DNA from: Darksidea phi
Taxonomy: Eukaryota; Ascomycota; Dothideomycetes; Pleosporales; Lentitheciaceae
Length of the DNA: 64,000 bases
Assembly: GCA_030770425.1 (NCBI GenBank)
Contig: JASJFT010000106.1
Coordinates: 62,001 to 126,000, forward strand
Reading direction: 5' to 3'
The number at the start of each line of letters is the position of its first letter. Position 1 is the stretch's first letter. A model generated the notes under the pieces. That model was not told where the DNA came from. It searched no databases and saw only the letters and a list, made by a program, of their open reading frames with translations. Shown here piece after piece: positions 32,697-45,333 of this stretch. A program made the translations under genes and the position numbers.

Positions 32697-33295
32697 CTCC
32701 CGATATTTAATATTTATGGTGAGTCGCTATTAAGCTTTAAAATACTACCGGCTCCCCACTAAGCGGAATTCCAGAACGCGTTACGCAAACCCTCTATTGC
32801 CCCACTATGCAGTATTTTCGCTGCATGCTCTAACGTGCAGCTGTAAGCCACACTCTTTGGACCGGCTCGAGCGGTCCCAAGTCCCGGTTTGATCGGTCGA
32901 TCCGTCAGGGTGCCAGTCAAAAGTGCTCGCAGTCGGCGACCAGCCACCAGCGCACGCGCGATTTTATTTACGTTAATGTGGAGTACCAGCTCAAATACAA
33001 AGTAAACGGGATTCAGCGTTCGAGCTGACATGGAGTGCAGAAACGGTAACTCGCCGCGCTGTTGTGCCCGCCCAAGAGCAAAATACACGCTTTTCATTAC
33101 CGACATGCTCGCTAAATGTCTTGGTCAAGCTGCACGAGCACTTAACATACCTGGCGCATTTTATACCCGAAGTTTTGTAACCAAGGCGGCCCCCAAGCGC
33201 TTCGCACCGACGTACTCTGCCTGCCCTGCCCCCCAGTGCTTAGGGTCAGGTATCTCACGCTGTTTTGACATCCATCCTAGAATTATCACTCTTAC
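32697..33295. other. Intergenic, promoter of the 1425-aa gene at its end
   Basis: The minus-strand frame 32759-33106 has no recognisable domain. The stretch is read as spacer and promoter. Confidence 0.45.
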
Positions 33296-36200
33296 ATGGC
33301 GGACAGCTTGGATCTGCTTGGAGTAGTTGGCACTTGGGTAGCCGCTGCCCTGGCTGTCATTGCGCTCGCTGGCGTCCTGCCAGTATACCTTCTCTATCGG
33401 CAGTCCAAAACCGAACGCTATGTGGCACTCAACAACGTGCACGATCCCCACAACGCCTACATCACTCCAGGATACCGACTGTGGCCGGGAGCCCGGTTCT
33501 TTCGCACCTACAGGGTGCCCGAATTGCAAAGTCCACCGAACTGTGCGAAAATCACAGTTACAAGGCATTGCGAAGTGTTCAGTCAGAAAGAGGTCCGATC
33601 ATGGACGGGTTGGCTGAATTTCGCAAACGTCCTGCGTGCCTACGGCGTCACAGCACCTTCCAAGGGCAAATTGGTATTCTCCCGCGAAGAGACCCTGCTT
33701 CCCGTTCATCGCGGCTGGTTGCTGCTGCTGGGAATTATTGACCGATATGCTACTGAGATCCATCGGCCTGACAAGGGTCTATTCGAGGAGGAATCAGAAG
33801 AGCTCGAGATGGATAATTTCGGGGACGGAGCAGTCTTCGGGCTCAGCGGAATTCTTGAACGTCTTCCGCCTTCTTCAGCGAGGAGTGATGCTGAGTCCGG
33901 TCCTGGGCTGGTTGATAGAGTGGTCTTTCGGATACACCCGCCAGAGCACATGGTCAAGATTCCCAGATCCTTTCCGGAAGAAAAATTATCCGTGCAAACA
34001 CTAATCGCTTTGTACCTCGGCTATCTACCAAAAGCTAACGGGGAATATTATGATCTTCAAATGCCAGACGATCTAGTTAGGAGATTTGTTTCAGTACACC
34101 GCAGGTCCTCAAGTGACGATGACTCACACAAAATCTGGACGTGGGAGCAAACGGGAAGTGACGGTTTGCCTCCTCACCAAAGAAGGCTGGTAAAGGAACT
34201 TGCCATTGAGATTCCTTGCATACAAAAGATGAAGGAAATTCCTGCTTCAGACCAAGCGGCATTCGACCGGCTGAATAGAAGTGACAGGCCCACAGCGGAG
34301 AGCTACCTTCGTATTTCGGAAAAAGGGCGGGGGGTCTGGATTGCTCGATCCAGTCTCCACATTCTCATGTTCGCCGTGTTGCAGCTAAAGACCAGTCGTC
34401 AGTCGGCCCTTTTTGCAATGACTTCGCAAACCAACAATATATTGCGTCACCTGTTTTGTGCCGCGGATTTGATGGCAACTCTTGAGAAGGCCCAAAAGGT
34501 TGTTGAGCAATTCCATTTCAAGCAGGAGGAGAGGCAGACTTTGGAAGGTGCCATCCTCAAACTAAGGGAGCAGCTCAAGCAAAGAGAGCAGCTCAAACGA
34601 AGGGAGCATGGACCGGAGGATAAGCCTGAGATATATTGGAGCCGTACATGGATGGCCTGCTGTGTCGCTCTGGACAACGAGTTGCACAACATTTGCCAGA
34701 CAAACCAACTCGGGTCCCGAGCCATCAGCATTCTATACATGCAAGAGGATGACTTTCGTGCACTTTGCAAGAACTATGATTCTGAAAGTGCCGACACACT
34801 AGAAAGGCATTTCATTTTGGACCGGTCTTTAAACCTGGTTCGCGCACCAGCAATTCACGAGGGGCCGGACAGATACATGGACTTTTACTTTGATTTTACC
34901 GCCGTATTCCCCGCGGGCGAGCTTGCCAATGTCTGGCCTTCTCCCATGGACTCCTACCCTCGAGATCTGTCATTTTCGGTAGCTATGATGGCATGTCTGC
35001 AGGCACACTTGAGGATGGCAATGTGGGACATGATGCTGCCGGCCGAGCCGCTTGCCGACTTCTATGCCAAACTCAGTAGCCGTGTGCATATCGTACCCCA
35101 AGAGACGCCGCCGCACTCCGGCTTGGTGCCGATGCCGGTTCAGGGTGTTTCGCGCTTTCGTCCACCGTCTCCTACACCGTCCCCCTCACCGCCTCCCCGA
35201 TCGCCTCCCCGATCGCCTCCCCCACCGCATCCTGCTTACCTCCAACGGCCAGCCGGTGGACGTCCCACACGCTTACTCGAGCGCTCGTCTAAACATGAAG
35301 ATTTAGTTAATCATCATCGGAGAGAATATTCAGATGGTCCGCCTTATCCAACTTCTCCTACTTACCTCCAAATACCAGCCGGTGGACGTCCCGCACGCTT
35401 ACTCGAGCGCTCGTCTAATCATGAAGATTTAGTTAATCATCATCGGAGAGAATATTCAGATGGTCCGCCTTATCCAACTTCTCCTACTTACCTCCAAATA
35501 CCAGCCGGTGGACGTCCCGCACGCTTACTCGAGCGCTCGTCTAAACATGAAGATTTAGTTGATCATCTTCGGAGGGAATATTCAGGTCGTCCGCCTCGTT
35601 CCGACACAGACACTGACTATTCATCATCGTCAGATTCCAGTGGATATCGACACCGTCGAGACCCCCCAATTCAGGAACGGGCACATTCCAATAATAACGT
35701 CGGTATTATTGAGATTGTATCGCCTTTGACAGGTCCCTGCGGTAAGAGTGAGATGAGCCTTGCAGACAGCGCGGAAGATGTCTACACGACAGCTCCAGAA
35801 GATTCAGACGGATCCTTGCCTATGCCCGGAGAGAGAAATTTGGAAATTGAGTGGGAACAGAGGCAGTCTCCCCAAAAGGTGCCAGAACATCCTAACCGGG
35901 CACGCCAGTTTAGCAACCCGAATTTATCGGAAGCCGTTAGCGACTGCTCTATTAAGATTGATGACATTATGAGTAACCTGCTCAGTCTTGATGAGTCGGC
36001 CAGAACTAGAGTACTGCAGGGAGTGCAGAGGGCAGCAGACCGAGCCAAAGAAAAGGCGGGTCCGGGCAGAGCCGAAGCAACGGCTGGGCGGGCAACCGGA
36101 AAACTGCTCAGGCAGAGGTCCTTTGAGAGTTATGGAGAGGAATCGCCAGCCAGTGATAGGCGGCACTCACTTGAACGAGTCATCCAGTCGCTTGAAAGGA

Positions 36201-37870
36201 GCCCCGGACAGCCCGCAGAGCTAGACCCGGCGAACCCCAGGGACAGGTCGGTGGATAGCCTGGAGCGGTGGTTGGGGAGACCCAGACTGGAGAAAGCGGC
36301 TGAGCGGAGCCGCGGAGCGAGAGGCCGCGAGAGGTTCAATGAGCGAACAACGGAGCACGCCGCAGAGGGCGAGCGGGGGATCCCGCTCGAAGAACTGGCC
36401 AATAGTGGAAGAGTTGAGAGCATGTCACGTGAGGGGACGAATGAGAGAGCAAAAATAAGGGGTGGTCTCGGAGTTGCGGATGTCTCTAGGGAGAGGTCCA
36501 GGGCGGGAGCTATGAGGCAGGGATCCACTCCCGAGAACAGGTACAAGAAAGTGAAGATCCACACCACTCCAACTGAAACTGTTACGAATGCACCGCAAAC
36601 ACGGTCTTCCTCCTCTGAAGCACCTACATCTCCGCCTAGCTCTTTCCCTACTCCAGAGCACTGGACAATGAAAGTTTTTGATGAGTCTTACCCAATATCT
36701 CCTTTATACGGACACGGTGAGCCGTAAGTTAGTCAGCCGCTAGGCTTCTTCGAGACTCTAACGTTGCCTTAGGACGGAATGCTTTGGGAGCAATGAGGGT
36801 TTCGCACTGGAAATGCTTCGCGAAGAAGGATTTATCGTAGTCCTTGAATTGTTCGTCTGCCCAATTTTTATTAATTCTAATACGTTAACCGTTTTAGGGC
36901 CTGGGGACTCCGCAAGGATGCCTGTATTAGGCTGTACTGGCGACCAAAAGACCATCGCGCCAGAATCCTGTTCTTAGCCGTTGAGAACAACCAAAGATAC
37001 CAGTACTGCAAGCCCTTAACCGCCTTAATGTTTGTCCGGGTCGAATCGGCCATTCAGTTGCGCCGAATCAATCGCGACGGGACATTTGATCTATGGGCAA
37101 ATATTCAGTTTGTTGTTTATGAGCGTAGGTAACTGCCAAGGGCTTGCCGACATTTACTTAACTAGACCTAGGTATGGTGTTATTTTACTGTACCATTGTC
37201 GCAATGAAGAAGCAAGATTGGGTACACACCCCTCACATGATGGATGATTCCTTCCCCGGTGAGATCTTGGAATATGCAGGGTAGGTAATACGGTACCTTC
37301 TCTATGCACTAGCTAACAGCTTAGTAGGGCCATCGAAGACCAGGGCTACCTTCATGCGCTTCGAATTTTCAGAGATAAGGATTCGGGAGGCGTGCGGTTC
37401 GAGGCTAGCGGTATGCTGCCATGCACTTGTCTTGGATGCCATGCTAAAATACTCGCAGCTCTCGACGGCCCGATGAGAAGGTGTCCAATCTGGACGTAAG
37501 GAATATCACAATTGGTTGTACTGTGTAGATAGGGCTGAACTATCTAGGGCGTTCGTTACCCCCTATATCCGCTCTCGATCGTGGATGAGACGCATCTCCC
37601 CGCTTATAATCCAACTACGCGAACTGCGTCCATATATATTCTGCCACGATTTTAAGCCGGGTAACGGACGTAGGAAGAAGTATGAGTTAAAGTTCACGCT
37701 CAAAACTGGTAAGAGTTGTACCATATCTAGCCCGATACGGCTGCTGCTTATGGAATTTTCTAGATGCCGACCAGTTCATGGAATTATGGCGTAATATTCG
37801 AATAGCCCCGCAGGCACTCGTGGGGGCGCGAGATGGGGTGAGTGATGCCGCAGGTCGAAGAGCTAGCTGA
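33296..37870 (+). CDS. 1425-aa membrane-anchored protein with tandem repeats, unknown function
   Basis: Exons 33296-36723, 36773-36850, 36898-37124, 37172-37280, 37328-37495, 37548-37708 and 37764-37870 sum to 4278 nt in one frame. The donor after exon 2 is GTTCGT; the others are GTAAGT, GTAGGT or similar. An N-terminal membrane helix (about residues 12-33) is followed by a conserved N-terminal domain (VRSWTGWLNFANVL, then HRGWLLLLGIIDRYATEIHR). A Pro-rich linker leads into three 42-residue repeats (126 bp each, from about 35235, 35361 and 35487), then a long charged region with ER/RS-rich helices. The C-terminal domain spread over exons 2-7 (LRKDACIRLYWRPKDHRARI, FDLWANIQFVVYERMVLFYC, then CPIWTAFV) is one I remember as widespread in ascomycetes but unnamed. 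Function unknown. Confidence 0.85.
35235..35612 (+). repeat. Three in-frame 126-bp tandem repeats within the 1425-aa gene
   Basis: Units begin at about 35235, 35361 and 35487 with CTTACCTCCAA and encode YLQ(R/I)PAGGRP(T/A)RLLERSS then (K/N)HEDLV(N/D)H(H/L)RREYS. Units 1 and 2 are almost identical at the base level; the third diverges at its 3' end. Near-identity suggests recent expansion. Confidence 0.85.
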
Positions 37871-39536
37871 GTGGATGGGTAGAGCGATCGATAAGACTGT
37901 AGAGGACGAAGGACGGAGGACGGAGGATAGAGTACAAGGCTTCGTTTTTATAGAAAGTTGAGTAGGTAGTATGTCACGTTTTTAGCTACTCTCAAGTCTA
38001 GTAGACTACTATCGCTACCGCTTGATATTATAGTACGTACTACGCCCTCTCAATAAGGCTCGGAACGTCATACTATAATACCTTACCTTTTTAGTTATTC
38101 CGCGAGCTTAACGACGCGATGGCTACTACTTATTCGGTAATATTCAACTAGAATAAATACTACTATATCTAGATATAGTAAACGAAAGCCATGAATAATA
38201 GAGCATATTTCGTCCAGGGATACTATTTCCTCTGCATAAAAGTATAGTTTTACTACGTAGACTTTATGATTTTGGTAAATTAGCTCGTTATTAGATTGCT
38301 TAGTGATGCATTATTTAGGAATTGAAATTATATACTATAGATGCCTATGCATTATCATACGTCGCAACGATAACGGCCCCTACGTCCTCACTAACACAAT
38401 TCTTCCCGGCTTATCAACAAGGGCTCGTAAGTCTTATCAACCTAACAAACCAAAATTTGGTCATCATCACGCAGCAGCACAGTTTGGGTCATGGGGAAGT
38501 AATTTCCCCTGCTCCGGATATGAAAATACTTCCCATTCCATTTAAGCTAAAATGCACCCCTCGCTGGGGTCCGCACCCGTGTTCGATTCCGCGAGAAACC
38601 CTGGCTCCCATTATTTTTCTCGAAATGCGAAAATGAGTCATGGATACATGTTTTTGCGACCGAAAGCCGGAGTGGGGGAATGACGCAATTATAACGTTCG
38701 GCTCTTTCGTCGAAAATTTCGTGCGCTGATGATACAGCCACCATTCCCGTTCGCGTGCGTGATGTCCGGGGCTTGCCCATATTCTCTATCAGCATTTCCC
38801 CCCTTCCTTTCGGAGCGCGGAAGTAACACCTAGTTGTTAGTCCGTATCAAACACCTCCTTCGGCCTGACTAAGACCCCTTCATCGATGGCGTCGTCGTCA
38901 CAGTAACATCTGGGGTGGAGATCGAAATATATAGTACGTCCCGTTTTCGCTGCGACGAGGGCGGGATCGTGGATGCGGCATTCGCTGGTGCAGCGCTATG
39001 GGCTTGGCCATTTTTGGGCGAGAGTGGTGTGGAAGAGGAGGGTTGAGCTGTGGAGTTTCATTGTAGAGATGGTGGAGAGATGGTGGAGAGATGGGAAAGA
39101 GTGGCTGTACGACGAGGCAGAAAGGTGGTTAAGAGTAGTGAACTGGAACCGTGAAATAGTTACTGTTCGAAAAATGCGATACATTTAACAAATCCTCCTT
39201 CATATTCCCAAATCAGAACCACATGGCCTGCAATCCCCTCCGATCCAACCTCGTACATACCTTGCTCCTGTGCGTCACTAGCCCTGCACAATCAGCAAAA
39301 CTCTATTTTAGCCGAACAGGCGGATCGCCGATTCTTGCCAATTTTAGCCCCGCCCGCGCGCTGATATCCCCAAATGCTTTCAGTAATGATGGGGTCACCG
39401 AGCAATTTTGCCCCTATGGCCAGAGGATGTTCTTCGGATCTGCTGTACAGTAGCTGCGGTAACGTTGATAATCCTCCCGGCCCATGTACGCGATCGTCAG
39501 ATCACGAAGAGGTCAGCATGGACGGGCGGGGACCTA
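37871..39536. other. Intergenic with AT-rich repeat relic
   Basis: 37,970-38,330 is AT-rich, and 38080-38150 shares order and motifs with 21130-21230, so it is likely a decayed copy of the same repeat. A frame at 38973-39188 is Trp/Arg-rich but unrecognised. No gene supported. Confidence 0.45.
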
Positions 39537-39788
39537 CAAGGGGGGATCATGAACGGGCGAGCCCGCTGTTCTGTGGCAAAAGGCCCGTGCATGGAAGCTG
39601 CGAGAATCAAATACCTTGTTTTATAAGCGTTTTGCTACTAAATTCCGTGCTATTCCTCTATAATACTCTATAAGTAGATGAGAATAGAATGTAATTCTGC
39701 GTATAATAGATATAGAAAACGGCATAGCGTAAGCACTCGGTGGCGCTCGGGCAAACCCTCGGGCTCGCCCGTTCATGTTACCCCCTTG
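39537..39788. mobile_element. MITE family A, copy 2
   Basis: 252 bp with ends CAAGGGGG and CCCCCTTG, homologous over its full length to 20328-20578. The left flank is TA (39535-39536) and the right is TG, a single transition from TA. It ends 223 bp before the P450 start codon, so it is in the promoter region. Confidence 0.85.
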
Positions 39789-40011
39789 TGCCTCCTGCGC
39801 AAACGGTGAATGGAGGTCTTTGATATTAGTGGCAAAATAGGTGGGTCAGCTCGTTTATGCCGACCCTCTCAAACCGACTCAGCTGACTCGGCGAAGACAC
39901 CCACTCACCTTCTCCCACGGGTGGGTATTTAGGCTGCGTGACGAGCCAACCCCGCATTGCACTTTTCTACATTATTCCAAATCGTCGCGGCTTCACTATA
40001 GCATAACTAAC

Positions 40012-41670
40012 ATGCTGTTGTCTCTTGCGCTCGCTCCGCTCGCTCTCGTCGCGGCTGTTCGCTGCTACCATCTGGCCAGGAACTACATCGCTGCCCGCAA
40101 ATTCGGCCTTCCAATAATTCTACTCCCTGTCTCCTTTGAAGACGTGTGGTGGATTCCTCTTCGACCCCTGTTCTCCTGGGTCGAACTCCTTCCGTTTGGT
40201 CTCGGTAGTTGGTATGTATACACGGAAATGGGTTGGCCGACGGTGGACGGCGACAGGACCGTGTCACGGCTCGGCGAGAATTTCGTCCTTTGCTCGCCGC
40301 AAAGCAATGTGATTATAACCTGCTACCCTCCCGGGATTGATCAAGTCGTTAAAAACCATGACAATTGGCCTCAACCTGAAGCGCAGTCCCAGCTATTCGT
40401 TTTCTATGGTCAGAATGTCTTGTCCACAAATGGCGCCGACTGGCAAAGGCACCGCAGGATTACTGCATCGGTATTCAACGAGCATAGCATGAATCAAGTC
40501 TGGAATGTGTCCATTGAACGAGCTACCGATCTCGACCTTGCTGGAGAGAATGCTCGCACGCTCAGCCGCATTCGCTCCACTTTTGACGTGCTTGCCATGG
40601 AGATTCTTACCGTGGTTGGCTTTGGTCAAATCCCAGCCCTGACTACAGTCCTGCCTGGTCATCGGGAATCGCTGATACAAAGCTTGAGCACCATCTTGCG
40701 ACACGTCCTCCTGTCTGTCATGTTCAATGGCATCAAAGCACCCGACTTTCTTTTGCCTGGAGTACTTCGACGCTTGAAAGTCTCCGTCGCAGAATTTAGG
40801 TTATACATGGAAGAATTGGTCCTCCATCAGATGCAACTCTCAAGAAAGGAGAAGTCCCAACCTCGAGCGGCTAGCCTTCTGGAAGCCATGGTGAATGCCA
40901 ATGAAGCGGAGAAGCAACCACTCCAGACACCGACTGCTAGGCGCTCCTATCTAACCGAGTCCGAGCTTTATGGCAATCTGTTTATCTTCAATATCGCGGG
41001 TTTTGAAACGACGGCTTCAACCATGACCTTTGCCCTCGCGTTCCTCGCTGCACACCCTAATATTCAAGAATGGTTGGTTGAAGAAGTCGACAGGTACTAC
41101 GGGACGTCTCCAGACCGCAACTATGCTGCCATCTACCCAAAATTGGTCCGTTGCCTTGCGTTCATGTACGAAACTCTCCGGTTGGCAGGCCCTGCACCAA
41201 TGATCTTACGATCACCGATAGTCTCGAAAGAACTTCCAATCACGACGTCTAGCGGCAGTACCACGCTTACAGTGAATCCCGGCACACTTGTCGGCATCCA
41301 CCCCTGTGGCGTCCATCTCTCGCCCCGCTGGGGTGTCGACGCGCAAAAGTTCAATCCAAAGCGCTTCGTGTCGACTTCAGAAGCCGGGGGCGAGAATATA
41401 GTAGTGCCAGAGACGGCCGTGTACTTACCGTGGATGTTCGGCCCGCGCGTTTGTCCCGGCAAGAAATTCAGTCAAGTTGAATTCGTCGCCATGCTCGCAC
41501 AGATCCTTTCGGGGTACCGCGTCGAGGTGCTAAGATATGATGGAGAGAGCGACGACGTTGCAAGGGCGAGGTTGATGAGAGTGCTGGACGATAAGTATTA
41601 CAACATCAGTGCGCATCTGAAGCGACCGGAAGCTGCAGGAATACGATTTATTCAGCGTGGTATATTGTAA
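40012..41670 (+). CDS. Cytochrome P450 monooxygenase
   Basis: Single exon, 552 residues. The open frame extends upstream to 39841, but the ATG at 40012 directly precedes an N-terminal membrane anchor (LLSLALAPLALVAAVR), so it is the likely start. Landmarks: I-helix AGFETT at about residue 329; ExxR in FMYETLRLAG at about 385; heme loop WMFGPRVCPGKKFSQVEF with the ligand Cys at about 481. It would be an ER-bound oxygenase with a P450 reductase partner. Substrate unknown. It is intact and intronless, with a MITE in the upstream region and a Zn2Cys6 regulator 1.9 kb downstream, convergent. Confidence 0.93.
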   Translation: MLLSLALAPLALVAAVRCYHLARNYIAARKFGLPIILLPVSFEDVWWIPLRPLFSWVELLPFGLGSWYVYTEMGWPTVDGDRTVSRLGENFVLCSPQSNVIITCYPPGIDQVVKNHDNWPQPEAQSQLFVFYGQNVLSTNGADWQRHRRITASVFNEHSMNQVWNVSIERATDLDLAGENARTLSRIRSTFDVLAMEILTVVGFGQIPALTTVLPGHRESLIQSLSTILRHVLLSVMFNGIKAPDFLLPGVLRRLKVSVAEFRLYMEELVLHQMQLSRKEKSQPRAASLLEAMVNANEAEKQPLQTPTARRSYLTESELYGNLFIFNIAGFETTASTMTFALAFLAAHPNIQEWLVEEVDRYYGTSPDRNYAAIYPKLVRCLAFMYETLRLAGPAPMILRSPIVSKELPITTSSGSTTLTVNPGTLVGIHPCGVHLSPRWGVDAQKFNPKRFVSTSEAGGENIVVPETAVYLPWMFGPRVCPGKKFSQVEFVAMLAQILSGYRVEVLRYDGESDDVARARLMRVLDDKYYNISAHLKRPEAAGIRFIQRGIL

Positions 41671-43558
41671 AGCTGGAGGCAGAACGTTTTATGTTAAAGT
41701 TCTCTTTAGGCTGTATGTTTTCGCTTTTCTTTTTATTTTCGCATTAAGAACATTTCTCCAGCCATAATGTGGGCTACTACGAGTCTTGTCTTCATGCCCG
41801 GATCCGAATACGGTAGCGCGCAATGGTAGTCAGCGCAGCGTTTAGGTAGAGCCGAACATGCTGTTATCACCACCCTGGCCGTGCTTTATATTTTCTGGCA
41901 CAGGATTCTAACCTTAGCATTTTCTAGTTACACTGTCACCAAGTGCTGACGACGTCTTGTTATCAAGTGCCAATTGAGTCGCGTCATCGGGTACTGATGA
42001 AGGCGAACATCTCGGCTTTGCGGGCATGCGGCGCACGATACAATTCAGCCGCAGAGGTTGAGGATCCTTTTGTATACTGTGATTGATGAGTCCATGAGCA
42101 ACGCCAACCAAGTGCACCGAGCAACGACATGGGAACGAGGCCAGGCGGCGTAGCTTGCAGGTAATTTGAATGGTTGAGAGCCTCATTCTATATAAGAGAA
42201 GTCATTTTGACTGCGCCCTTATTTCATGTTTAAGACGGCGAACACGACACGGCGTACCAATATGGTATAGGCGATAGGCCCTATGACCTAAGCATGGCTG
42301 GAAGCCGATCATAGCTCCCGCATGCTTCCAGCCTTACATTTCTAGCCTGCAATCATCTTACGCGTCCATTACCCAGCTTTGCTCCGGCACACTTTTCTGG
42401 CGCAGGTTTTTAACTCGGCGGGCCCGTGAAGCCAATGGTTTATCTCGGTAAGCCCGATCCGACGCACTTTCGAGCCGTAATACTTGACAGCTTTACTACG
42501 GATGTGAGCATAAAACTCGGCGATTAGCTACCGCTGTCGTAATGCGTTCGAAGCGATTAGCGATCGGTCTGATTATTGGTGAGTAGCGATCCCTTCTGCT
42601 CAACGACATTAAGCTCTAGCTCTAGATACTGTACCGCCTCGCATCCAATGTCGACGTGCACGCTATGACGGCCGATCATGTCGCCAAAGTTCAAACATCT
42701 CATGTAGCTCGTCGGCACAAGCCCAAAATTCCGCAACAAATACGCCGACGATAATGGAACAGTTACAAAGTTGATTGTGTGCGAGGTTAGAATAGGCAAT
42801 CCCAATGGTGGCGCTCAATGCTGAAGACCAGGCAGGAAGGATATCGATGTAAACTATAAAGGGCCTGAGGTTCCAGGTACATGTGAAAGAGAGATTAATC
42901 GCCGACCGCCTGTACACTGTCATGACTGGTATCGTATTTGCGCTCGAGGCTAAACCTGGACCTAGCGACATGATGGTATGGCTGGACGAGCACTCACCCA
43001 ACTCGGCCACCCAACGACTACTACCAGTGCAGCAGCTTGCCAGCAACAAAGGCACGGACTGGGTGGCAATTTTGAGACAGCGACACTTCCTATATAGACA
43101 ATAGGTGTTGTCGCACCTTTGGATTAGCTTTGCCGACTCCGTAACCTCACCTTTAGGGCGGAGAAATATCAGGTCATTAAAGGACTAGATGGACACTATG
43201 CCATTTTGGCTTTCCGAAAGGCATACCGGTATGCCTAACGCGCTATTGGCGACAATATATCCTTTTCTCCGTGAGGCCGGGGAACGCATTTGAACAATAA
43301 TTTTAAAGTCACTGCTTTAAGTTTACGCCAGCGCAATATTATATATTTAGCCGTTGACCGCTTTCTGGTCCTCAGCGTAGTGTTGATGAGCTATGAAAAG
43401 AGCGGGCCAGCCGTCTGAGTTTTGCGAAAATGGTATTGTTTCTTCTAGGCGACAAGGCTGCTTTTACAAGGGCTACAATCGTTCCTGTTTACAGTCGATG
43501 TGCATGCTGTTGCGAGTTTACTTGGCAGGACAAATCACACCTCTCGGTTGCCCCCACA
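41671..43558. other. Intergenic, no supported gene
   Basis: Between the convergent P450 and Zn2Cys6 genes. Frames at 41914-42186 (minus), 42663-43055 (minus) and 42883-43104 (plus) show no domain. Confidence 0.45.
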
Positions 43559-45333
43559 TCATAAAACGAACCATTCCTCCCATTGTGAGTCTAGCCGTCT
43601 CCTCGTGTCGAAATTCATAACATGGCTCTTTGCCCAATCTGCGAACGAGAATGCCACCCAAAACCCGCCTTTGTCATCCATATCTCCATCAATATCGGAG
43701 CCCAAAAGTCGTGAAGATCCCACCGGCCATCCGGTCTCAGGATCAACATTTTGCTCCTCGATCTCGATGCAGCGTCTTGCGACGGCTGCATGTTGTTCCG
43801 CATCCCATAGTGCCTCGCGGGGCGGATTTAGTTCAAGTAGTGATACTGCTTCTCGGCGTGTGGTGGGACAACGACAGCGCGTCGCCACGTAATTGAGGCT
43901 TGGGATGAGTGATACTTCGAAAGTGAAGTTGGAGGCTGCCTGGCTGGCCTTCATTGAGGATGGTTTCGATGTTGCAGTGTCGTTTGTAAGATCCATCGAG
44001 TTGAGAAGAACCTTGGCGTGGTGGTTTATAGCTTTGAAGCTTGCGATATGAGCATCGTAGGGAATTTGGCACATCTCCGTTGCGCAAGCTACCCCAATGT
44101 AGATGGGATAATACATTAATAGTATGGCGTTTGCGTAGATCTTGTCTTCCTTTGACAGCCGCCCTTGTCGTTCGAGTAGTTGGAAGGATCTGTACCAAGA
44201 ATTATGGCATTGGAGAAGCTCCGCTTGGGTTCTCAATCCTTCGGAAGTGATGGGTATACGCAAAAAGAGTTTCTGGCCCCAATCCCGTATGAAAAGGATG
44301 GATGCGTTCCGAAGCTGAGTACTAGCGGCCTGAGCTTCGGTAATGCTCGCGAAAGCTTGTTCCGGATAGCTCTGTGGACGTGGCGTTAGAACCTCGTAGA
44401 TGCCAAAAGATTGAATGGGGTAGCTCTGGGGACCTGTAATTGAAACGTCGAAGATGTCCGGCACACTCATCCCGAATAGGAGAGCAGCCGTCATGGTTCG
44501 GTGGAACATTGACACGATGTTATGCTGAATCATCGAGTCCCTGGTGCTCCGATCGAATAGTAACTTGAACCCGCATTTGAGATGTGTGAATGCGGTATGG
44601 TAGTCGCCCCTTACAAATTCGATGCAGACAAATAGCAAGCATGCAACTAGTCCAACCTCTGGAGAAAAAGAGGGCTCAGCCATACGCTCGACCAGACTAC
44701 GTAGAGCCTTGTTGTAATGATGAAACAGGGTTTTGTGTTGGTGGTCGGCTGCAAACCTCGCACGAGCATGCTTCAAGCTCCCGGGCTCTGTCTTGTGTAG
44801 GTAGCCTAGAGCAATCAATGCATGGCGGATAGACGGCTCTGACTGGGCCAACTGGAGCGTGGTACGAGACCAGAACCCCTCGTCGAATTTGCTCGATAGA
44901 GTCCGTCTCGCGCAGTGGTGGTAGAACTCTAGGTAATGAATGCTTTCGCCGGCCTCCAAGAGCATAGTGTTTGAATAGCGGAATATTGGGGGGCTAATGT
45001 AAGTCAAGGGTTTTGATTGGATAGCTTTGACTGGGGCATAACCGTCACATGTACGCCCTGCCTTGGTACACCTATGCGCATCAGAAGATGGATCTCCCAT
45101 GGGTCTGCAGGACGTACTTCGAACAAGCCGGCTTCCCTTCATCACACCTCACATGCCGTAGCCTAGATATGTTAGCCAACTACACAACGCATGGTGAGGA
45201 CCACAATAGAGTCCATTTCATGGTGAACATACTTGCACGTAATGCAGCCAGTTTTCACTTTGGCGCCGTACCTGCGCGTCTTCTTCAAGGTGGGAAACTC
45301 GAGAACCGTTACTCCGGCCTGCAATTTCTCCAT
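43559..45333 (-). CDS. Zn2Cys6 fungal transcription factor
   Basis: Three exons (45333-45233, 45162-45118, 45071-43559) sum to 1659 nt, 552 residues. The zinc cluster is assembled across two introns of 70 and 46 bp: GCITCKLRHVRCDEGKPAC then SRCTKAGRTCDGY, a complete six-cysteine Gal4-type cluster at about residues 29-56, preceded by a basic RRYGAKVK. The rest is the middle-homology type region (HYLEFYHHCARRTL, GLVACLLFVCIEFVRGDYHTAF). It would be a nuclear sequence-specific regulator. Its neighbours are the P450 (convergent) and the small membrane protein gene (divergent); regulation of the P450 is possible but not shown. Confidence 0.9.

Noticed and set aside
38570..38610. B-box-like GTTCGATTCC that could indicate a tRNA
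   Set aside because: No matching T-stem, acceptor stem or A-box can be placed around it.
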